From assembly GCA_021298895.1 (NCBI GenBank), contig JAJTHK010000093.1, forward strand, positions 1 through 32,006: 32,006 nt of DNA. Direction: 5' to 3'. The stretch is from Luteolibacter sp. (lineage in GTDB: Bacteria > Verrucomicrobiota > Verrucomicrobiia > Verrucomicrobiales > Akkermansiaceae). Below the pieces are notes generated by a model. The model was given only the letters and a program-made list of their open reading frames with translations. It was not told where the DNA came from and made no database searches. Both the position numbers and the translations under genes were made by a program. Of this stretch, positions 27,169-32,006 are shown in pieces. The stretch's first letter is position 1. Each line of letters opens with the position of its first letter.

Positions 27169-27210
27169 GATTACCGATTGATGATTGTTGATTTTGGATG
27201 TTTGATTTAT
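27169..27210. repeat. Heptamer array, six units each beginning GAT
   Basis: GATTACC|GATTGAT|GATTGTT|GATTTTG|GATGTTT|GATTTAT. Confidence 0.7.
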
Positions 27211-27218
27211 TCAAGTAG

Positions 27219-27237
27219 CTGCCGCGTCTCGCGGCAG
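27219..27237. repeat. GC-rich perfect hairpin next to the heptamer array
   Basis: CTGCCGCG-TCT-CGCGGCAG, 8-bp arms. Confidence 0.7.
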
Positions 27238-27312
27238 GCCGTGCAAGTGGCGTCCCGCCGCTTTGCTCCCCAACTCCCCTGCCGCATTGACTTTCAAAGC
27301 AGTGCATGGTTG

Positions 27313-27888
27313 ATGACGGGAGTGAATGACGAGCACACGGCGAAGACCAAACTGAGTTTCAGGAGGAAACTTTTGTATGGCATCATCGCCTTCTTCCTCG
27401 TCTTCATCGGCTTGCTGTTTTGGCAGTTGTATACCTACAATAACGCCGTCCGCATGGCGAAGGAGGCTGGGTTCTATTGGTCGTGCGACGACCCAATAAG
27501 CCTCATTCGGCGAAATTGGCGCTATGCATTTGAAAATTCCACATGGGGCCCACACGACCGCGTGCTTGTGATAAAAAAAGTCTCCACCCTTGATGACTAC
27601 CGCCAAATGCTCCAATACCTGCGCCCAACGGCACTCGATATTAGCGGCTGTCCCGAGTTAAAAAATGTCAACGCACTCAAGGGTCTCACAGATCTAGAAA
27701 TACTCACCCTTAGAGCCTGCACCGCGCTACAAAACGTTGACAGCCTCAAGAGCATCTCCTCACTAGAAGATCTCGACCTCAGCGGCTGCCACAAAATCCC
27801 CGCCGCCGATCTACGAGAACTAAGCGCGGCACTTCCGAAAACGAACATCGTCTTCCCCGACAACACAAATAATCCGCCTCAGGAATAG
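27313..27888 (+). CDS. Membrane-anchored leucine-rich-repeat-like protein
   Basis: One N-terminal TM (LLYGIIAFFLVFIGLLFWQLY), then LRR-like repeats (LDISGCPELKNVNALKGLTDLEILTLRACTALQNVDSLKSISSLEDLDLSGC). ORF open from 27103; ATG at 27313 preferred. Confidence 0.6.
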   Translation: MTGVNDEHTAKTKLSFRRKLLYGIIAFFLVFIGLLFWQLYTYNNAVRMAKEAGFYWSCDDPISLIRRNWRYAFENSTWGPHDRVLVIKKVSTLDDYRQMLQYLRPTALDISGCPELKNVNALKGLTDLEILTLRACTALQNVDSLKSISSLEDLDLSGCHKIPAADLRELSAALPKTNIVFPDNTNNPPQE

Positions 27889-27959
27889 ACATCCCTCATC
27901 GCTTCCCTCTCGACACATCACCTCGTGCTTGCATAGCTTTTTACGTTAATCAAAAAACC

Positions 27960-28316
27960 ATGATCTGGGATCTTTATCAACAACAGCAAATCAACGATGC
28001 GGAACGTACTGCAGACAAAGCCATTTCTAAAGCAGATCGGTACGCTGGAGATATTTCGGATCTTCGCAACCATGTTGAACGCCTCTCTCTCGCCTCACAA
28101 GCGATGTGGGAGTTGCTACAAAACTGGGCGGGAATCACCGAAGCGGAGCTTGAGACGAAAATGATAGAAATCGATGCACGGGACGGACGGATCGATGGTA
28201 AAATGGGCACGGCGCCCATCAACTGCCCGGCCTGTGGGAGAACAACAAGTTCAACCCGCGATACCTGCGTGATGTGCGGTGCGCCTACGAGACGAAAGCA
28301 TCAGTTTGAGAGTTAA
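27960..28316 (+). CDS. Coiled-coil/zinc-ribbon hypothetical protein
   Basis: 118 aa with CPAC-x11-CVMC Cys4 ribbon at the C-terminus. Confidence 0.75.
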   Translation: MIWDLYQQQQINDAERTADKAISKADRYAGDISDLRNHVERLSLASQAMWELLQNWAGITEAELETKMIEIDARDGRIDGKMGTAPINCPACGRTTSSTRDTCVMCGAPTRRKHQFES

Positions 28317-28363
28317 CAAATTCCATCAAAATAAGTAAAATTGAACTTAAGAATCCAACCATC

Positions 28364-28735
28364 ATGATCCCTGAAAACCAGCAACAGCCCACCGTTATAT
28401 TTTGGTTCAAGTTTTACGCAGCCTCGTTGAGTTTCCTCTATTTACTCACGTTAGGCTTTTCGCTTTTTTTGATCTTTGGTGATACCTCCTCGATGGAGAT
28501 GGAAGAGACCTTTACTAAATTACTCGGCGTAGTCTTGCTCTTTATTAGCCTGGCTCTCATGGTTGCCTGTTTTCTGCCGCTAGTGCTTGCGCCCAGACCA
28601 TGGCTCTGGGTTTACAATCTTCTCATCATCTGCCTCGGCATGACCAGTGCGTGCTACCTTCTCGTTTGCATTCCTTTGCTGATTTTTTGGCTGAAACCAG
28701 AAACTCAGAGATACTATGGAAAGAATGTGATTTAG
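28364..28735 (+). CDS. Small integral membrane protein
   Basis: 123 aa with three hydrophobic segments. Confidence 0.65.
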   Translation: MIPENQQQPTVIFWFKFYAASLSFLYLLTLGFSLFLIFGDTSSMEMEETFTKLLGVVLLFISLALMVACFLPLVLAPRPWLWVYNLLIICLGMTSACYLLVCIPLLIFWLKPETQRYYGKNVI

Positions 28736-28745
28736 ATTCATTCAT

Positions 28746-31700
28746 TTACTGCAAAACGATCGTCTCTGAACCACCTGGGAGAACTTCTGTGATGCGAATG
28801 AGTTTGTTAGAATCATCGAATAGGATCTGCATCGTCTTCGCACCGAGTGTGTAGATGAGAGGATTGGATTTCGCGTCGGTGGGTTTACCAAGGACTTCGA
28901 TCACTTGATCGCGGTTCATGCCGATTTTAAGATTACTTGCCTCGCTACTGAGTTCACCGCGACCAAATTGAATCTTACCGATTTCGATTTTCTCTCTGGG
29001 TTTATCGAGGCGGATGGTGATGTTTTCGCGTTTTTCGTTGGGTCGGCCCCAGTTGGTAAAGACAGTGGCGGTGATGGTGGCTGGACCGACTACGGTTTGC
29101 TGATGGGAAGCGAAGTAGTTGGTTTTAATCGTGTAACTGCCAGTGGGCGCAACGCGCATAAGATATTCTTCCGGGCCGTATCCATCGGTGATGTCTTGTG
29201 AAACGAATCCGCCTTGGCCAGTGCGGTTGTTGCCGTAATAAGCTTCTTCACCACCGGGTTCTAGCACATGGAGATCGATATCTGTCGAATCCGCATCCCA
29301 TGACATAATGATGCGTAGATCGGTATCGAGATTTTCTCGCAGGCGTTTATCGTATTCTGGAATTTTCGGTTTGGAGTCTGATTTCCATTCTTTCTTTTCA
29401 ATCGATGCAACGAGGGCGTTTAGCTCCTCGAGAGCAAAGATGGAAATGGTGTCGCCGTGGCGCTGCCATTTACCGATCGCACAATCTAACAATAACTGCA
29501 TCGCTTCTTCCAAATGTGTGTTGGAGCCAGTCGCTTGGCCGTGATCGGCAAGCACGAGCGCGAGATCGCGGAAGGATTGAGGTTGCTCGGGGCGGAGCTT
29601 GGCAACGCGACGCAGAATCACTGCCGCAACTTCCAACTCATCGGCTTGACGCAGACGCCATGCAAGAACCCGCAGCATCGCCGCATCTTCGATACGCATT
29701 TCAGCTAAATTCGTCAGGATGCGTCGGCCATGTTTCTTATCGCCGTTTTTGTAAAAGAAATCGGCACAATCGAGAAAGAACGCGGGGCTTTCCGTCCACT
29801 TGGTGCGCTCGCTGAGATAGGTGGCGTAGCGTTTCTCTTTATCAGTTTCAGCGATGGCTTTGAGGTAAGGCGTTTTCGGATCCCATGGCTTGATAGTGAT
29901 CGATGAGTTAGCGGCTTCTTGACCATCTGCTTTCTTGTCTACTGCCATACCAGTCATTCTCTCCCCTGCTTGTGGAGCAGAGGCAGGAGCTGCGAATGCA
30001 TCGGCGGTTGAATCTTCATTAAGTCTACTTTCCCGAGCTTCGCCCCTGTGAGATAAAGCCCTTGGCATCCCACGACTGCGGAAGTCTAACGAACTTTCAT
30101 CGTTTAAATTCAAACCTTCAGCCCTTTTGGCTCCGCCATGACGATTCGGTTTTCCTTTCGAGAAATCGGTTTTCCACCATTCCACACGGGCTTGCCATAA
30201 CGCGACAAGTTGTTCGATTCGCTGATTATCTGTTAGACCTTGTTTTTTCGGCCGCGATTTCATGACGGCTTGCCATTGATTGCGCATTTCGGAAAGCGAT
30301 GCCGGAGGTTCAATTTCGTATTGAACCCATTGATCGAGAGTTTCAAGGACGATGAGAGAGGTCGCTGGACTGACGAGCCCGTAGGTTCTACCCAGAGAGA
30401 GCAGCTCATCTTCCATCTGATCGGCGCGTGGTGAGAGTTGGTTCACCCGAGCGGAAGCCCATGCGGTGGCGAGGACTTTGCCTTCTTTGGCATCAGCTTT
30501 GCGCAGGACAAAAGGATCGGAGAGTGTGCCATCGGCATAAGTGATCTGAACACTTGCTTCATCAGCAGTGAGCTGACCTAACAACTTGATGCGTCCGTTT
30601 GCCGATTGGCCGATACCTTGGACATGGGCGATACCCGTACCGCGTAGGCCGGTGACGCGGGCTGCTGGGCTAGAAATTTCTTGTGCAGCAGAAGCGATCT
30701 CTTGAGTTTTTAGATCAATCAGAGCGCCAGCACAGGCTTGGCGGAGGGTTTCAAGATCTGCAACGGATTGAGAGACAACTGCGATGACAGGCACTCCTTC
30801 AAAGGCCAGCGGCATACCGGATAAGGTGTCCAATGCATCGCTGAATAAAAGCGTCCGAGATCTTTTAGATTGATCTGCATTTGGATTTTTCAGGCTGGTC
30901 GCAAGCGCGGCCAAATCGCTACCACCATCGAAAGGTTCTGCTTTGATTGCAGCAATGAGTTCATCGGCAGATTTGAAATCGCGTGATGGCTCGACCACAT
31001 CACGAAACACCGTGAGTTTGAAGGCATTGGCTGGGATTTTTGAAAGGAGTTCGAAATCTTTGGTTAGATCCGCAACCGCACGACTTCCTGATGCGTCCCA
31101 AAGGATATGTAAAAGTTCGATGCCTGGGCTGTCTGATTTTTTAGCAACCGCAGGAACCGTCGATATCATGAACCAATTTTTCCCTTCGGCATCGCGCTGG
31201 ATTTGATGAAGGGATTTTGGAAGTTTTGGTAGAGCAACGATGATGTCCTCGCCGGGTTTCGTATCCTTCGATGAAGATTTCACACGCCAGACGTTTTCTG
31301 CTTGTTCAAAACGCTTATCCCCTAGCCCACCGATTTCTGGACGAACATCGGCATGGGTGCTGACTTCAATTTCGATGTCGAGCTTCGTGATGCTTTCGCG
31401 TGGCAATCCAATCGGCAGAGCGGCGTCACCATTCGTAGCAGAAAGCAGCGGAGTGATGTAAGTCAGACGAATCCGACGTTCCCCTTTCGCAGGAAGTGGA
31501 AAAATGCGGGTGCGGTAGAGATTGCCTTTCACGTGCTCGACCAGACCGGGATCGACCTTACGACGCACTTCTGTTTCAAAAGCCACCCTTGCTTTTTCTT
31601 TAGGAACGATCACTCCATCGACCAGCACACCATTGATATCGAGTGCATAACCACAAACCGATGCGCCATCTGGCAGAGGGAAGATTAGATCACCCTCGAG

Positions 31701-31796
31701 TTGGCGACTGTTTGGATTATGAAAAACGAGAGTGGTTTCAACCACGGCGTAAAGACCGTTGATTTTCGCAGACACTGCCATCTCACGAGTCTGCAT
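28746..31796 (-). CDS. VIT domain / von Willebrand-A-like / C-terminal DUF2135 (YfaP-like) protein; 5' end uncertain
   Basis: N-terminal VIT-like (VVETTLVFHNPNSRQLEGDLIFPLPDGASVCGYAL), vWA-like (LLHILWDASGSRAV...), TPR-like middle, C-terminal IIMSWDADSTDIDLHVLEPGGEEAYYGN...GYGPEEYLMRVAPTGSYTIKTNYF. Confidence 0.8.
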   Translation of the reverse strand: MQTREMAVSAKINGLYAVVETTLVFHNPNSRQLEGDLIFPLPDGASVCGYALDINGVLVDGVIVPKEKARVAFETEVRRKVDPGLVEHVKGNLYRTRIFPLPAKGERRIRLTYITPLLSATNGDAALPIGLPRESITKLDIEIEVSTHADVRPEIGGLGDKRFEQAENVWRVKSSSKDTKPGEDIIVALPKLPKSLHQIQRDAEGKNWFMISTVPAVAKKSDSPGIELLHILWDASGSRAVADLTKDFELLSKIPANAFKLTVFRDVVEPSRDFKSADELIAAIKAEPFDGGSDLAALATSLKNPNADQSKRSRTLLFSDALDTLSGMPLAFEGVPVIAVVSQSVADLETLRQACAGALIDLKTQEIASAAQEISSPAARVTGLRGTGIAHVQGIGQSANGRIKLLGQLTADEASVQITYADGTLSDPFVLRKADAKEGKVLATAWASARVNQLSPRADQMEDELLSLGRTYGLVSPATSLIVLETLDQWVQYEIEPPASLSEMRNQWQAVMKSRPKKQGLTDNQRIEQLVALWQARVEWWKTDFSKGKPNRHGGAKRAEGLNLNDESSLDFRSRGMPRALSHRGEARESRLNEDSTADAFAAPASAPQAGERMTGMAVDKKADGQEAANSSITIKPWDPKTPYLKAIAETDKEKRYATYLSERTKWTESPAFFLDCADFFYKNGDKKHGRRILTNLAEMRIEDAAMLRVLAWRLRQADELEVAAVILRRVAKLRPEQPQSFRDLALVLADHGQATGSNTHLEEAMQLLLDCAIGKWQRHGDTISIFALEELNALVASIEKKEWKSDSKPKIPEYDKRLRENLDTDLRIIMSWDADSTDIDLHVLEPGGEEAYYGNNRTGQGGFVSQDITDGYGPEEYLMRVAPTGSYTIKTNYFASHQQTVVGPATITATVFTNWGRPNEKRENITIRLDKPREKIEIGKIQFGRGELSSEASNLKIGMNRDQVIEVLGKPTDAKSNPLIYTLGAKTMQILFDDSNKLIRITEVLPGGSETIVLQ

Positions 31797-32006
31797 GGGC
31801 CCGATATCGGGATCTCGGCGGTTTTCTGGGAAAATAATTTCAATGCGCGGCGGAATCGGTCGCGGTGAAGTGGTCTCCTTTATGTTGCCAGTAAATTGTC
31901 AGATTTATTAATGTCCTTGTCTGGTCTTCGGGAGTCTTTGTTATTGTTTTGGTTTCTTAGCGGGTGAGGTGGAATGGAGAGGCTGGAGCGTAGCGGAAGA
32001 CTCGTA

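Overview
This looks like a chromosomal window from a Verrucomicrobia/PVC-type bacterium (lineage inferred from gene content, not proven). About half of it is one uninterrupted minus-strand run joining the str, S10 and spc ribosomal clusters: rpsL-rpsG-fusA-rpsJ-rplCDWB-rpsS-[non-ribosomal secreted coiled-coil gene]-rplV-rpsC-rplP-rpmC-rpsQ-rplNXE-rpsH-rplF-rplR-rpsE-rplO-secY-adk-map. tuf, rpsN and rpmD are missing from their usual positions. To the left are a STR2/MetB-like PLP enzyme, nrnA-truB-ribF, and an IS4-type insertion sequence with a perfect 30-bp terminal inverted repeat core. To the right are a DHDPS-family aldolase, tRNA-Met(CAU), a gluzincin-like secreted metallopeptidase, small conserved-type hypothetical genes and a large VIT/vWA/DUF2135-like protein. 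I found no CRISPR, prophage or classical defence system. The observations most worth a second look are: (i) degenerate short-period arrays (7-mers and one 9-mer array) in several intergenic gaps, including directly against the TTG start of fusA; (ii) an 18-codon ORF before secY whose SD-like sequence and start codon lie in an 11-bp hairpin; (iii) a ribosomal operon largely lacking Shine-Dalgarno motifs, together with Arg/Gly-rich tails on S3 and S5; (iv) a secreted coiled-coil gene inside the S10 operon.
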